This document shows, piece by piece, positions 18,855 to 28,307 of a stretch of 64,000 bases of DNA. The position numbers and the translations under genes were made by a program. The notes under the pieces were generated by a model, which was not told where the DNA came from, did not search any database, and was given only the letters and a program-made list of their open reading frames with translations. Source of the stretch: Vandammella animalimorsus (GTDB lineage Bacteria > Pseudomonadota > Gammaproteobacteria > Burkholderiales > Burkholderiaceae_C); NCBI RefSeq assembly GCF_002285265.1, contig NZ_NSJB01000002.1, positions 1 through 64,000 on the forward strand, written 5' to 3'. The first letter of the stretch is position 1. Every line of letters begins with the position of its first letter.

Positions 18855-19934
18855 ATGAATTCATCTGCTTCATCCCCCACCACGCCGCCGCGGCTGACCT
18901 CGCTCTCGCACGGCGGGGGCTGCGGTTGCAAGATCGCCCCGGGCGTGCTCAGCGACTTGCTGGCGCGCAGCCGCCTGCCGCTGCCGCAGCAGTTCCCGCA
19001 GTTGCTGGTGGGCACCGAGACGGCCGACGATGCCGCGGTCTATCAGATCAACGAGCGCCAGGCCATCGTCGCCACGACGGATTTCTTCATGCCCATCGTC
19101 GATGACCCCTACGACTTCGGCCGTATCGCGGCCACGAATGCGCTGTCGGACATCTACGCCATGGGCGCCACGCCGCTGTTTGCGCTGGCCATCGTCGGCA
19201 TGCCCATCCATGTGCTGCCGCACGAGACCATCGCTCGCATCCTCGAAGGCGGCGAAGCCGTGTGCCGCGATGCCGGCATTGCGCTGGCCGGCGGCCATTC
19301 GATCGACTCGGTCGAGCCCATCTACGGGCTGGTGGGCATTGGCATCGTCGATCCGGCCCAGCTCAAGCGCAATGCCAGCGCACAGGCCGGCGATGTGCTG
19401 ATTCTGGGCAAGCCGCTGGGGGTGGGCGTGCTCTCGGCGGCGCTGAAGAAGGGCCAGCTCGATGAACAAGGCTATGCCCGGATGCTGCACAGCACCACGC
19501 AGCTCAACCGCCCCGGCACGGCGCTGGCGGCGCTGCCGGGCGTGCACGCCATGACGGACGTGACGGGCTTTGGCCTGCTGGGCCATGCGCTGGAGCTGGC
19601 GCGCGGCGCGGGCCTGCAGGCCCAGCTGCAATGCGCGCAGCTGCCGCTGCTGCCGGGCGTGCGCGAGCTGGCGGCGCAGGGCATCGTCACCGGCGCCTCG
19701 GCGCGCAACTGGCAGTCCTACGGCGACAAGGTGCAATTGCCCGCGGGCTGTGACGAGGCCACGCGCGCGCTGCTGACCGACCCGCAGACCTCGGGCGGCC
19801 TGCTGGTGGCCTGCGCGCCCGAGGCCGCTGACCAAGTGCTGCGCCTGTTCACCCAGGCCGGCTTTGCCCAGGCCAGCGTCATTGGCCGCATGGCCGCGCT
19901 GCCGCCCGGGCAGGCGCCAGTGTGCGTGCAATGA
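18855..19934 (+). CDS. selD: Selenide, water dikinase (selenophosphate synthase)
   Basis: Makes selenophosphate from selenide and ATP, the selenium donor for SelA and for tRNA 2-selenouridine. The 359-residue protein has the glycine-rich catalytic loop HGGGCGCK near the N terminus; by alignment with E. coli SelD, Cys23 corresponds to the catalytic Cys17 and Lys26 to Lys20. Some organisms use Sec at this position but here it is TGC (Cys). ATP/metal motifs ETADDAAVYQ and TTDFFMPIVDDPYDFG follow. The ribosome-binding site is weak. The following PEBP gene starts 52 bp after the stop behind a GAGGAG site. Confidence 0.97.
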   Translation: MNSSASSPTTPPRLTSLSHGGGCGCKIAPGVLSDLLARSRLPLPQQFPQLLVGTETADDAAVYQINERQAIVATTDFFMPIVDDPYDFGRIAATNALSDIYAMGATPLFALAIVGMPIHVLPHETIARILEGGEAVCRDAGIALAGGHSIDSVEPIYGLVGIGIVDPAQLKRNASAQAGDVLILGKPLGVGVLSAALKKGQLDEQGYARMLHSTTQLNRPGTALAALPGVHAMTDVTGFGLLGHALELARGAGLQAQLQCAQLPLLPGVRELAAQGIVTGASARNWQSYGDKVQLPAGCDEATRALLTDPQTSGGLLVACAPEAADQVLRLFTQAGFAQASVIGRMAALPPGQAPVCVQ

Positions 19935-19986
19935 AGCGGCCCCTACAATCGACCGCTGCCATTGACGACACAGAGGAGGAATCTGC

Positions 19987-20622
19987 ATGAAGCTCATCAG
20001 CCACAGCTTTCAGGATGGCCAGGCCATCCCCGGCGAATTTGCCTTCGGCGTGCCCGACGCCAGCGCCCACGTGGCCTTGTCGGCCAACCGCAATCCGCAC
20101 CTGGCCTGGAGTGAGGCGCCGGCGGGCACGCAGTCCTTCGTGCTGATCTGCCACGACCCGGACGTGCCCAGCCGTGGCGACGACGTGAACCAGGAAGGCC
20201 GCACCGTGCCGGCCGATCTGCCACGTGTGGATTTCTTTCACTGGCTGCTGCTGGACATCCCCGCCACAACCGGGGAAATCGCCGCCGGCGCGCAGTCAAA
20301 CGGGGTCACGCCACGCGGCAAGAGCGGCCCCGAGGCGCCGGGCGGCATGCGCCACGGCATCAACGACTACACCGGCTGGTTTGCCGGCGACGCGCAGATG
20401 CAGGGCGATTACTACGGCTACGACGGCCCCTGCCCGCCGTGGAACGATGCGCTGCGGCACCGCTACGTTTTCACCATTTACGCGCTGGCGCAGCCGCAAC
20501 TGCAGGTCGATGGCCCGCTGACGGGCGCCAATGTGCGCGCCGCACTGCAGCGCGCACAGGTGCTGGGCCAAGCCAACATCACGGGGCTGTACACGCTCAA
20601 CCCTGCGGTCTCGCTGGCTTGA
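19987..20622 (+). CDS. YbhB/YbcL-type PEBP (Raf-kinase-inhibitor-like) protein
   Basis: A 211-residue protein of the phosphatidylethanolamine-binding-protein family, recognised by ANRNPHLAWSEAPAGTQSFVLICHDPD and the anion-pocket segment VDFFHWLLLDIP, plus GGMRHGINDYTGWF and YYGYDGPCPPWNDALRHRYVFTIYAL. No signal peptide, so cytoplasmic. Bacterial members have no settled function. A strong GAGGAG ribosome-binding site precedes the ATG. It may be co-transcribed with selD; a strong terminator follows. Confidence 0.9.
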   Translation: MKLISHSFQDGQAIPGEFAFGVPDASAHVALSANRNPHLAWSEAPAGTQSFVLICHDPDVPSRGDDVNQEGRTVPADLPRVDFFHWLLLDIPATTGEIAAGAQSNGVTPRGKSGPEAPGGMRHGINDYTGWFAGDAQMQGDYYGYDGPCPPWNDALRHRYVFTIYALAQPQLQVDGPLTGANVRAALQRAQVLGQANITGLYTLNPAVSLA

Positions 20623-20654
20623 GCGCCCATTGCCAGAACATCTGGCTGAACCAC

Positions 20655-20696
20655 AAAAAACCGCGCCGATCGCATGCACGATCGGCGCGGTTTTTG
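20655..20696. terminator. Bidirectional intrinsic terminator
   Basis: An 11-12-bp GC-rich stem of the form CCGCGCCGATCG around CATGCA (about 20661-20690), with A's on the left and T's on the right. It serves the PEBP gene on the plus strand and metQ on the minus strand, which converge here. Confidence 0.9.
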
Positions 20697-20746
20697 TTTG
20701 CATTGGGCGCAGGCGCTCAAAACCTGCTCGCGATCACAGCGCTGGT

Positions 20747-21541
20747 TCAGAACGCCGGCACGATGGCGCCCTTGTACTTGGTGTTGATGAATTCGCGCAC
20801 TTGCTCGGTGCGCAGCGCATCAGTGAGTTTTTGCAGCGCGGCATCGTCTGCGCGGTCGGCGTGGGTGACGACGATGTTCACGTAGGGCGAGTCCGCGCCT
20901 TCAATGAGCAGCGCATCCTTGGCCGGCACCAGCTTGGCCTCCAGCGCGTAGTTGGTGTTGATCAGCGCCAGGTCCACGTCGTCCAGCGCGCGCGGCAGGA
21001 TGGCCGCCTCCAGCTCGCGGAACTGCAGCTTCTTGGGGTTTTCGGCAATGTCGGCCACCGTCGAGGTGATGTTGGCGCTGTCCTTGAGCTTGATCACGCC
21101 GTGCTTGTCCAGCAGCAGCAGCGCACGGCCGGAGTTGGTCGGGTCATTGGGGATGGCGACGATGGCGCCTTCCTTGAGCTCGCCAATGGCCTTGATCTTC
21201 TTCGAGTAGGCGCCAAAGGGCTCGATGTGGATGCCGCCCTTGGGCAGTTGCACCAGCTGGGTCTTGCGGTCCTTGTTGAAGCTCTCCAGGTAGGGCAGGT
21301 GCTGGAAGAAGTTGGCGTCCAGCTGCTTTTCCTGCGTGGCCGTGTTGGGCAGCACGTAGTCGGTGAACTCCTTGACCTCCAGCTCGATGCCCTGCTCCTT
21401 CAGCTTGGGCGCGACGAAGTTCAGCAGCTCGGCATGGGGTACGGGCGTGGCGCCCACCACCAGCTTGGTCTGGGCCTGGGCATGCACGGCCGCAAAGGAC
21501 AGGGCCGCAGCGGCCACCAGGGGAAGCAGTTTTTTCATCAT
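20747..21541 (-). CDS. metQ: MetQ/NlpA-family substrate-binding protein (methionine-type ABC transporter)
   Basis: A periplasmic binding protein of about 264 residues, similar to D/L-methionine receptors: TKLVVGATPVPHAELLNFVAPKLKEQ at the mature N terminus and NPKKLQFRELEAAILPRALDDVDLALINTNYA in the second lobe. It has a signal peptide (MMKKLLPLVAAAALSFAAVHA) cleaved near AQA-QT without a lipobox cysteine, unlike the lipoprotein MetQ of E. coli. ATG 21541 or 21538 both fit the AAGGAA site. No metN or metI is adjacent, so it is an orphan receptor here. The 250-bp upstream region contains GAATATTC and imperfect ATATG-type repeats of unknown meaning. Confidence 0.88.
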   Translation of the reverse strand: MMKKLLPLVAAAALSFAAVHAQAQTKLVVGATPVPHAELLNFVAPKLKEQGIELEVKEFTDYVLPNTATQEKQLDANFFQHLPYLESFNKDRKTQLVQLPKGGIHIEPFGAYSKKIKAIGELKEGAIVAIPNDPTNSGRALLLLDKHGVIKLKDSANITSTVADIAENPKKLQFRELEAAILPRALDDVDLALINTNYALEAKLVPAKDALLIEGADSPYVNIVVTHADRADDAALQKLTDALRTEQVREFINTKYKGAIVPAF

Positions 21542-21791
21542 GACGATTCCTTGCAAAACGGTTCTTGGGAAAGAGATGAGATGGAGATGAGGTGAGGTGC
21601 GCCCGACCAGCCATGCCAGCGCCGACGCAAGTGGCTTGAATGCCTGAGGGCCTGCCGGGGTTGACCTGCCTGGCGAGCGCCAAGGCCGCGAACAGCGCAG
21701 ATTCTAGAAGCGCGCGCGCAGCACCCTTACGAATATTCTTTTCTTTGGATATGCCTGCCAGCCATATGGCCAGATGGCGATATGACCAAGT

Positions 21792-23015
21792 TCAGAGCCC
21801 GCCTTGGCGCAGCCAACCAAGCAATGCGGCGGGCACGGCCCATTGCCCGGCCAGGATGTGCGCCACCGGCACCCAATGCCATGGGGCGGGCGCATCGGCC
21901 TGCTCCGTGCTGCCGGGAAGCGACGGCAGCGCATTACCTGCGCCGGGCAATTGCAGCACGGCCGGGCGCAGCGTCAAATCGCGGTGCGTGAGCACGTGGC
22001 GAAATTGCCCCTGCCATTGCAGCGCCAGCCCGGCCCAGCCGCAATCGGCCTGAAAGCGCTCCAGCTGCGCCGGCTCCTCAAAGCTGGGAAAGCAGTACAG
22101 CTGCGCCCAGATGCCGCCAGAGGCGCCGCGCGCCGGACGTTTTTGCAGCAGCACGCGGCCCTGTGCATCGCGCACCACCAGCCACAGCCAGGTCAGTGCG
22201 CGGCGCTGCAGCTTGCGGGTCTTGACAGGGTAATGCAGCACGCGCTGCTGCAGGCGCGCGCGGCAGTCGGCCGCCAGCGGGCAGGCGTCGCAATCGGGCT
22301 TGCGCGGGGTGCAAACCATGGCGCCCAAATCCATCAGGCCCTGGGTGTAGGCGGGCATGGCGCGCTGCAGGTCTTGCCGGGGCAGCAATTGATGCGCCTG
22401 CTGCCACAGGCTGCGCACGGCCGCCGTGCTGGCCAGGTCGCCATCGAAGGCCAGCCAGCGCGCCATGACGCGCTGCACGTTGGCATCGAGGATGGATTGG
22501 CGCGCGCCAAAGCAAAAGGCGGCGATGGCATGGGCCGTGGAGCGGCCAATGCCCGGCAGGCTGGCCAGTTGCTGCGGATCGCGCGGAAACTGCCCGCCCC
22601 ATTGCGCCACGACCTGCTGCGCGGCGCGGTGCAGGTTGCGCGCGCGGCTGTAATAGCCCAGACCGCTCCAGAGTTGCAGCACCTGGTCTTCGCTGGCCTG
22701 GGCCAGTTGCTGCACGTTGGGCAAGGTCTGCACGAAGCGCGGGTAGTAGCGCAGCACGGTTTGCACCTGGGTTTGCTGCAGCATGATTTCCGAGAGCCAG
22801 ACGCGGTAAGGATCGCGCGTGCCCTGCCAGGGCAGGCCGTGGCGGCCGGCGCGCCGCTGCCAGGCAATCAGGCGCTCGCTGAAGGGGGCCAGGGCTGGGG
22901 TTGGGCTTGCAGGGGATGCCTGCGCCTGCTGGGCTGCGGCTGCCAGCTCAGCGGGCTTGATCGCGGCCAGCTCTGTGGCGGCCAATTCAGCCGCCGCCAA
23001 TTCTGGAGCGGCCAT
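21792..23015 (-). CDS. mutY: A/G-specific adenine DNA glycosylase
   Basis: Removes adenine mispaired with 8-oxoguanine. The 407-residue protein has the catalytic Glu in LSEIMLQQTQVQTV, the helix-hairpin-helix SLPGIGRSTAHAIAAF, the catalytic Asp in ILDANVQRVMAR, and the 4Fe-4S cluster cysteines in the C-X6-C-X2-C-X5-C pattern (CTPRKPDCDACPLAADC). A C-terminal NUDIX-like domain that recognises 8-oxoG follows. The first about 45 residues are an unusual Ala/Glu/Leu low-complexity extension. ATG at 23015 overlaps the stop of the dynamin gene (TGATG), so the two are translationally coupled. Confidence 0.95.
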   Translation of the reverse strand: MAAPELAAAELAATELAAIKPAELAAAAQQAQASPASPTPALAPFSERLIAWQRRAGRHGLPWQGTRDPYRVWLSEIMLQQTQVQTVLRYYPRFVQTLPNVQQLAQASEDQVLQLWSGLGYYSRARNLHRAAQQVVAQWGGQFPRDPQQLASLPGIGRSTAHAIAAFCFGARQSILDANVQRVMARWLAFDGDLASTAAVRSLWQQAHQLLPRQDLQRAMPAYTQGLMDLGAMVCTPRKPDCDACPLAADCRARLQQRVLHYPVKTRKLQRRALTWLWLVVRDAQGRVLLQKRPARGASGGIWAQLYCFPSFEEPAQLERFQADCGWAGLALQWQGQFRHVLTHRDLTLRPAVLQLPGAGNALPSLPGSTEQADAPAPWHWVPVAHILAGQWAVPAALLGWLRQGGL

Positions 23016-25000
23016 CAGGCGCTGGCCGCAGCCGTGGCGCTGCTGCCCAGATCCATGCTGCGGGTGATGGAGTGCAGCGACAGCTCCAGCCGCTCGGCGC
23101 GGTCGTGCAGCTGCAGGGCAATCTCCTTGAGGTTGGCCGTGTCGTCCTGCAGCTCCTGCAGGCGCTCGGTCAGATCCAGGTCGGCCTGCTCGATGCGCTC
23201 GGCCGTTTCGCTGCGGTTGATGAAGCTGTGGCGCCGCTCCTTGAGCTGCACGTCCAACTGCGCCGTGGAGGCCTTGTTCCACAGCTCCAGCTCGTTGGAG
23301 GCAGCCTCGAACACCGAGCGCAGCCGCATCGAGATGGCCGAGACCAGTCGCTCGCTGAACTCGGTCGAGGAGAGCTTGAGCACGTTGGTGATCGAGAAGT
23401 GGTGCTTGTTGCCCTCGGCGATCTTTTCCAGATCCAAGGCGAACTGGCGCAGGTCCACCTCCTCGGGCGGCTGCAGCGCAAAGCCAAATTCGGTGTTCAG
23501 GCTGTTGTAGGAATCGACCAGCACGCGCTGCATCTGGTTGGCGATTTCCTGGCTGCTCTCGAGCACCTCGCGCAGGTTGGAGAAAGTCTCCATGAAGCGC
23601 TTTTGAAAGCCCAGCGTCAGCATCTTGCCCTGCAGCTCGCCAGAGAGCGCATTGAGCTCGCTCTTGATGGTCTTGGCGCTGAGCTGGTTGAAGGCCTGAT
23701 TGAGCAGCTTGTTCTGCGCCGCGCGCAGGCCCAGGATCTTGTTGACGCTGCTGTCGAACTCCTTGCGCTCGCGCGCAATGCGCATGCGGATGCTGCGCCG
23801 CGCGCTGCTGTTCTTGCCCTGCAGGCTGGTGAGCTCCTGGATTTGCTCGGTCAGGTCGCGCAGGCGCACGTGCAGCAGCTGGCGCGCCTCGGCGCGGATG
23901 TCGGTCAGGCCGCGCATCAGCGCGCGGTTGAGAATCAGATGGCGCTGGCCCAGCAGGGTATCGACCAGCACCCATTCCAGGCGCCGGATGGCGCTGTCGC
24001 GCAGCAGCTTTTCGTCCTTGTTGATCTTGGCCACCAGGGCCTTTTGCGCCGAGACGGCCAGCACGTGGCTGGTGGGCACGCCCAGCGTTTCGGCCACGCT
24101 TTGGCGCTGGCGCTTGATTTGCTCTTCCTGCTCTTGCTTGCTGGTGAGCTCATCCCACAGCACGTCGATCTTGTTGAGCACCACCAGGCGCAGCCCGACC
24201 GAATCCACGTGGCGCGCCAGGTGCTCCTGCCAGATCTGGCGGTCCGAGCGCGTCACGCCGGTTTCCGCGCCCAGGATGAAGAGCACGGCCTGGGCCTGCG
24301 GCAGCAGGCTGACGGTCAGCTCGGGCTCGGCGCCGATGGCGTTCAGGCCCGGCGTGTCCAGAATCACCATGCCCTTTTTCAGCAGCGGGTGGGGGAAGTT
24401 GATCAGCGCGTGACGCCACTTGGGCACCTCAAGAATGCCCGAGGCGTTGACCGGTGGGTTGTCGTCCTCGTTTTCGTCGGACCAGAAGCCCAGGCGGCGC
24501 GCCTCCTCCTGATCAACCTGGGTGGTCTGCGTGACTTGCTCCAGCGCCTGCGCCACGCTGTCGCCCGAGTGCGGATCGAAGGGCACGTTCAGCCACGACG
24601 AGGGCTTGAGCTTCCAGTCCGCCAGGCTGGCGCTGAGCTTGCGCGTCTCGATGGGCAGCAGGCGCACGCCCGGCGGGTGGGCGTCGTCCCAGGTCAGCTC
24701 GGTGGGGCACATGGTGGTGCGCCCGGCGCTGGCGGGCATGATGCGCCGCCCGTAGCTGGAGAAGAACAGCGCGTTGATCATCTCCGACTTGCCGCGCGAG
24801 TACTCGGCCACGAAGGCCACCGTGATCTTGTCGTTGGCCGCCTGCGCCTGCAGCCGCGCCAGGCGCTCCATGGTGGCGTTGTTGCGCAGCCCCTTGCTCT
24901 CCAGCCAGTCCGAGAATTCCTGCAGCTCGCTGGAGAACTCGGCGCGCCATTGGCCGTACTGATCGAATCGCTGGTTGAAAGTCTGGCTGTCGACGCTCAC
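23015..25000 (-). CDS. Dynamin-family large GTPase
   Basis: A 661-residue bacterial dynamin-like protein. GTPase motifs: P-loop EYSRGKSEMIN (about residues 66-76), switch/G2 SAGRTTMCPTELTWD, G3 ILDTPGLNAIG and G4 VVLNKIDVLWDEL. The rest is long helical stalk with coiled-coil character (LRDLTEQIQELTSLQGKNSSARR and a C-terminal heptad-rich tail). Bacterial dynamins remodel or protect membranes, and some take part in phage defence. No transmembrane paddle is obvious. The GTG start at 25000 follows an AAAAGAG site; the frame is open upstream to 25102 but that part does not look coding. It overlaps mutY by one base. Confidence 0.88.
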   Translation of the reverse strand: MSVDSQTFNQRFDQYGQWRAEFSSELQEFSDWLESKGLRNNATMERLARLQAQAANDKITVAFVAEYSRGKSEMINALFFSSYGRRIMPASAGRTTMCPTELTWDDAHPPGVRLLPIETRKLSASLADWKLKPSSWLNVPFDPHSGDSVAQALEQVTQTTQVDQEEARRLGFWSDENEDDNPPVNASGILEVPKWRHALINFPHPLLKKGMVILDTPGLNAIGAEPELTVSLLPQAQAVLFILGAETGVTRSDRQIWQEHLARHVDSVGLRLVVLNKIDVLWDELTSKQEQEEQIKRQRQSVAETLGVPTSHVLAVSAQKALVAKINKDEKLLRDSAIRRLEWVLVDTLLGQRHLILNRALMRGLTDIRAEARQLLHVRLRDLTEQIQELTSLQGKNSSARRSIRMRIARERKEFDSSVNKILGLRAAQNKLLNQAFNQLSAKTIKSELNALSGELQGKMLTLGFQKRFMETFSNLREVLESSQEIANQMQRVLVDSYNSLNTEFGFALQPPEEVDLRQFALDLEKIAEGNKHHFSITNVLKLSSTEFSERLVSAISMRLRSVFEAASNELELWNKASTAQLDVQLKERRHSFINRSETAERIEQADLDLTERLQELQDDTANLKEIALQLHDRAERLELSLHSITRSMDLGSSATAAASA

Positions 25001-25233
25001 GGTGTGCTCTTTTTGTATGGAATGAATCAGGAGAAGGTCTGCAAAGCCCCAGCCCAGTGGGCCAAGCAAAGGCAAGGGCCATGCGACCGTGCGCCAGGGC
25101 ACATGACCGCATCATGGCCGCAGCATCGAAAACGCCCGGCATTGTCGCACTCATCGCCGCCTGGGCAAACCGGCTAGCCGCGCCATTGCGGCTGGCCGGC
25201 CGGGGCGCGCCGCTTCAGAGCCTGTTCACAATC

Positions 25234-26325
25234 TCAGCGCTCTTGCTGGCGGCGGTAGGCATTGGGGGAAACCCCCAGCCAGCGCGTGAAGGCGCGGGTA
25301 AAGCTCTTGGCGTTGTCAAAGCCCACCAGCGCCGCCACTTTCTTGATCGGATAGTCGGTGCGCGCCAGCAGCTGCATGGCGCGCTCGCGGCGCACCTCAT
25401 CCTTGATGGCCTGCAGGCTGGTGCCGTCGTCCTGCAAAAAGCGGTGCAGGCTGCGCACCGAAACATGCAATTGGCGTGCCAGACTCTGGGCGGTGTGGGC
25501 GCTGCCCTCGGCATGGCTGAGCAGCTGGCGCACGCGCTGCTGCACCAGCCGGTCGCGCCGGTAGGGCTTGACCACCACCAGCAGCGCGCGCTGCAGCATC
25601 TGGTTGAGCGCGGCCTCGCCACGGCGCAGCGGCATGTCCAGGTAGCTGGCGTCAAAGCCAATGCTGGCGCAGGCCGCGCCATAGCCAATCGGCCCGGGGA
25701 ACATGCGCGCCAGCTCGGCGGCATAGGCCGGCGCGGCAAAGGGCAGTTGCACGCCCGTCAGGGGGATTTGCGAATCGAGCAGCCAGCAGGAAAAGCCGTG
25801 GATATTGCGCAGCAGCGTCAGCAGGCCCAGGCGGCGCTGCGGCAGCGGCGCCTGCAGCAGCTCGTGCACGGAGATCGTCGCCTGCTTGCGCTGCACCTCC
25901 AGCTGCAGCTGCACGTCGCGCGTCAGCAGGCCATGGTGGCGGCACCAGCGCAGCAGCGCCACGCGCAGGTTCGGCGCGGAGATCGAGGCCCGCGCCAGCA
26001 GGCCATAGCTGCCCCAGCGCAGCGGCTGCGACAGCCAGCCCAGCGCCTCGTCGTCGAGCTCGCGCATGGCGTAGCTCGACAGGCGCTCCATCTGCAAGGC
26101 GGTGATGCAGCCACCGGGATCGCGCAACTCCGATGGCGTGATTTGTGCATGCTCCAGCGCCGCCTGCGGATCCTTGCCGTAGCGCCCGTAGGCCTGCAGG
26201 ATCACCAGCACAAAATCCAGGGGCGTGGCCTTGGCGGGCTGCTGTATTGGGGTTTTCCTGGATGGGCCAGGCGTCATGGGCGCGGCGGCAGCGGCCATGG
26301 CTGGTGCAGTGGCAGGCTTTTTCAT
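25234..26325 (-). CDS. AraC-family regulator with arabinose-binding-like sensor domain
   Basis: A 363-residue regulator of the subfamily with an N-terminal helical sensor domain of about 200 residues ([20 protein letters not shown] to [23 protein letters not shown]) and a C-terminal AraC DNA-binding domain ([46 protein letters not shown]). It is divergent from the acyl-CoA synthetase at 26528. Relatives next to fatty-acid or branched-chain acid genes regulate them, so it is a candidate regulator of the leucine/isovalerate genes here. The start at 26325 ([10 protein letters not shown]) avoids an upstream stretch lying in the repeat region. Confidence 0.87.
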   Translation of the reverse strand: MKKPATAPAMAAAAAPMTPGPSRKTPIQQPAKATPLDFVLVILQAYGRYGKDPQAALEHAQITPSELRDPGGCITALQMERLSSYAMRELDDEALGWLSQPLRWGSYGLLARASISAPNLRVALLRWCRHHGLLTRDVQLQLEVQRKQATISVHELLQAPLPQRRLGLLTLLRNIHGFSCWLLDSQIPLTGVQLPFAAPAYAAELARMFPGPIGYGAACASIGFDASYLDMPLRRGEAALNQMLQRALLVVVKPYRRDRLVQQRVRQLLSHAEGSAHTAQSLARQLHVSVRSLHRFLQDDGTSLQAIKDEVRRERAMQLLARTDYPIKKVAALVGFDNAKSFTRAFTRWLGVSPNAYRRQQER

Positions 26326-26430
26326 CGGCAGGCGCAGGTTCTCGGAACTGGGCGCATTCTGGCACTTTTTGTGCCCCAATCCAAACGCCCGGCCAGCCCC
26401 TGCCACAGTAAGATGCCGCGCGCGCCCCAT

Positions 26431-26470
26431 GGGCCAGCAAGGGCCAGCAAGGGCCAGCAAGGGCCAGCAA
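26431..26470. repeat. Four perfect 10-bp direct repeats in a divergent promoter region
   Basis: GGGCCAGCAA occurs four times in a row (26431, 26441, 26451, 26461), followed by degenerate copies up to about 26491. One unit is close to one helical turn. It lies 58-97 bp before the acyl-CoA synthetase ATG and about 105 bp upstream of the AraC gene start, a position where it could act as a regulator-binding array or change promoter spacing by slippage. Confidence 0.9.
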
Positions 26471-26527
26471 GGGGCCGACAAGTGGCCAGCAAAGCCCAGG
26501 CCCCATCACGACAAGAGGAGACACACC

Positions 26528-28231
26528 ATGGACAGTTACGCCCAAGGCAGCACCGCCACTGCCCTGATCGAGCAAACGATTGGCGATTTCTTCGACGCCA
26601 TGGCGCAGCGCCACCCCGAGCGCGATGCGCTGGTCAGCCGCCACCAGGGCCTGCGCTACACCTACCGCGAGCTGCAGGCCAAGGTCAACCAGTTCGCCAG
26701 CGCCCTGCTGGGGCTGGGCCTGCAGCCGGGTGATCGCATCGGCATTTGGTCGCACAACAATGTGGAATGGGTGCTGATGCAACTGGCCACGGCCAAGGTG
26801 GGCCTGGTGCTGGTCAACATCAACCCGGCCTATCGCACGGCCGAGGCCGAATACGCGCTCAACAAGGTCGGCTGCAAGGCCCTGGTGGCCATGCCCAGCT
26901 TCAAGACCAGCGATTACCTGGGCATGCTGCGCGAGCTGGCGCCCGAGCTGGCGCAGTTGCCGCCAGGCCAGACAGGCCAGTTGGCCGCGCGCCGCCTGCC
27001 GTTTCTGCGCCATGTGTTCTGGATCGACGTGCCCGGCCAGGGCCAGGAGCAGCCGGGCATGCAGCGCTTTTCCGAGCTGCTGGCCACGGGCGATGCCAAT
27101 GACCCGCAGGTTGCGCAGGTGCAGGCCGGCCTGAAGAACACCGACCCGATCAACATCCAGTTCACCAGCGGCACCACGGGCTTCCCCAAAGGGGCCACGC
27201 TGACGCACCGCAACATCCTCAACAACGGCTTTTTCATTGGCGAGTGCATGAAGCTCACGCCCGAAGACCGGCTGTGCATCCCCGTGCCGCTGTACCACTG
27301 CTTTGGCATGGTGCTGGGCAATCTGGCCTGCATCACGCACGGCAGCGCCATCGTCTATCCCAACGACGGCTTTGACGCCCTGACGGTGCTGGAGACCGTG
27401 CAGGCCGAAAAATGCACCGGCCTGCATGGCGTGCCCACCATGTTCATCGCCGAGCTGGACCACCCGCGCTTTGCCGAGTTCGACCTCTCCAGCCTGCGCA
27501 CCGGCATCATGGCCGGCACGGCCTGCCCGATCGAAGTCATGCGCCGCGTGGTCGATCAAATGCACCTGTCGGAAATCACCATCGCCTACGGCATGACGGA
27601 AACCAGCCCGGTGAGCTGCCAGAGCGACACGGCCACGCCGCTGGAGCGCCGCGTGACCACCGTCGGCCAGGTGCAGCCGCACCTGGAGATCAAGATCGTC
27701 GATCCCGACACTGGCGAGACCGTGCCGCGCGGCCAGTCGGGCGAGTTCTGCACGCGCGGCTACTCCGTGATGCACGGCTACTGGGGCGATGAGGAAAAGA
27801 CCCGCGAAGCCATCGACGCCGAGGGCTGGATGCACACGGGCGATTTGGCCACCATGGATGAGCAGGGCTACGTCAACATCGTCGGCCGCATCAAGGACAT
27901 GGTGATCCGCGGCGGCGAGAACATCTACCCGCGCGAGATCGAGGAATTCCTCTACCGCCACCCCAAGGTGCAGGACGTGCAGGTCGTGGGCGTGCCCGAC
28001 GAAAAATACGGCGAGGAGCTCTGCGCCTGGATCATCGCCAAGCCCGGCGCACTGGTGACGGAGGACGACATCCGCGAATTCTGCAAGGGCCAGATTGCGC
28101 ACTACAAGGTGCCGCGCTACATCCGCTTCGTCGATGTCTTCCCGATGACGGTGACGGGCAAGATCCAGAAATTCGCCATCCGCGACGAGATGAAGAAACT
28201 GCTGGGCCTGAGCGAAGCCAAGACCGCCTGA
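26528..28231 (+). CDS. AMP-binding acyl-CoA synthetase
   Basis: A 567-residue member of the ANL superfamily that activates a carboxylic acid to its CoA thioester via an acyl-adenylate. The P-loop-like motif is [18 protein letters not shown]; also visible are [10 protein letters not shown], the hinge [16 protein letters not shown] and the catalytic lysine in VTGKIQKF. Length and motifs fit fatty-acyl-CoA synthases. With liuB just downstream, a short branched acid such as isovalerate is a reasonable substrate, but this is context only. ATG 26528 follows an AGAGGAG site; the upstream open frame to 26225 is not coding. Confidence 0.92.
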   Translation: MDSYAQGSTATALIEQTIGDFFDAMAQRHPERDALVSRHQGLRYTYRELQAKVNQFASALLGLGLQPGDRIGIWSHNNVEWVLMQLATAKVGLVLVNINPAYRTAEAEYALNKVGCKALVAMPSFKTSDYLGMLRELAPELAQLPPGQTGQLAARRLPFLRHVFWIDVPGQGQEQPGMQRFSELLATGDANDPQVAQVQAGLKNTDPINIQFTSGTTGFPKGATLTHRNILNNGFFIGECMKLTPEDRLCIPVPLYHCFGMVLGNLACITHGSAIVYPNDGFDALTVLETVQAEKCTGLHGVPTMFIAELDHPRFAEFDLSSLRTGIMAGTACPIEVMRRVVDQMHLSEITIAYGMTETSPVSCQSDTATPLERRVTTVGQVQPHLEIKIVDPDTGETVPRGQSGEFCTRGYSVMHGYWGDEEKTREAIDAEGWMHTGDLATMDEQGYVNIVGRIKDMVIRGGENIYPREIEEFLYRHPKVQDVQVVGVPDEKYGEELCAWIIAKPGALVTEDDIREFCKGQIAHYKVPRYIRFVDVFPMTVTGKIQKFAIRDEMKKLLGLSEAKTA

Positions 28232-28307
28232 AAACCCCGTTCAAAGCGCCCTGCGCAACACCCCAAACACCAGGCCCCGGCAAGGGGCCAGCACACAAGA
28301 ACCCCCT

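Noticed and set aside
26401-26520. Candidate CRISPR array from the repeated GGGCCAGCAA units
   Set aside because: Units are 10 bp with no spacers, so it is a simple tandem repeat, not a CRISPR.
25652-28102. Long minus-strand frame over the acyl-CoA synthetase
   Set aside because: It crosses the AraC gene in the wrong frame and the repeat region, and has no domain. The synthetase and regulator explain the DNA.
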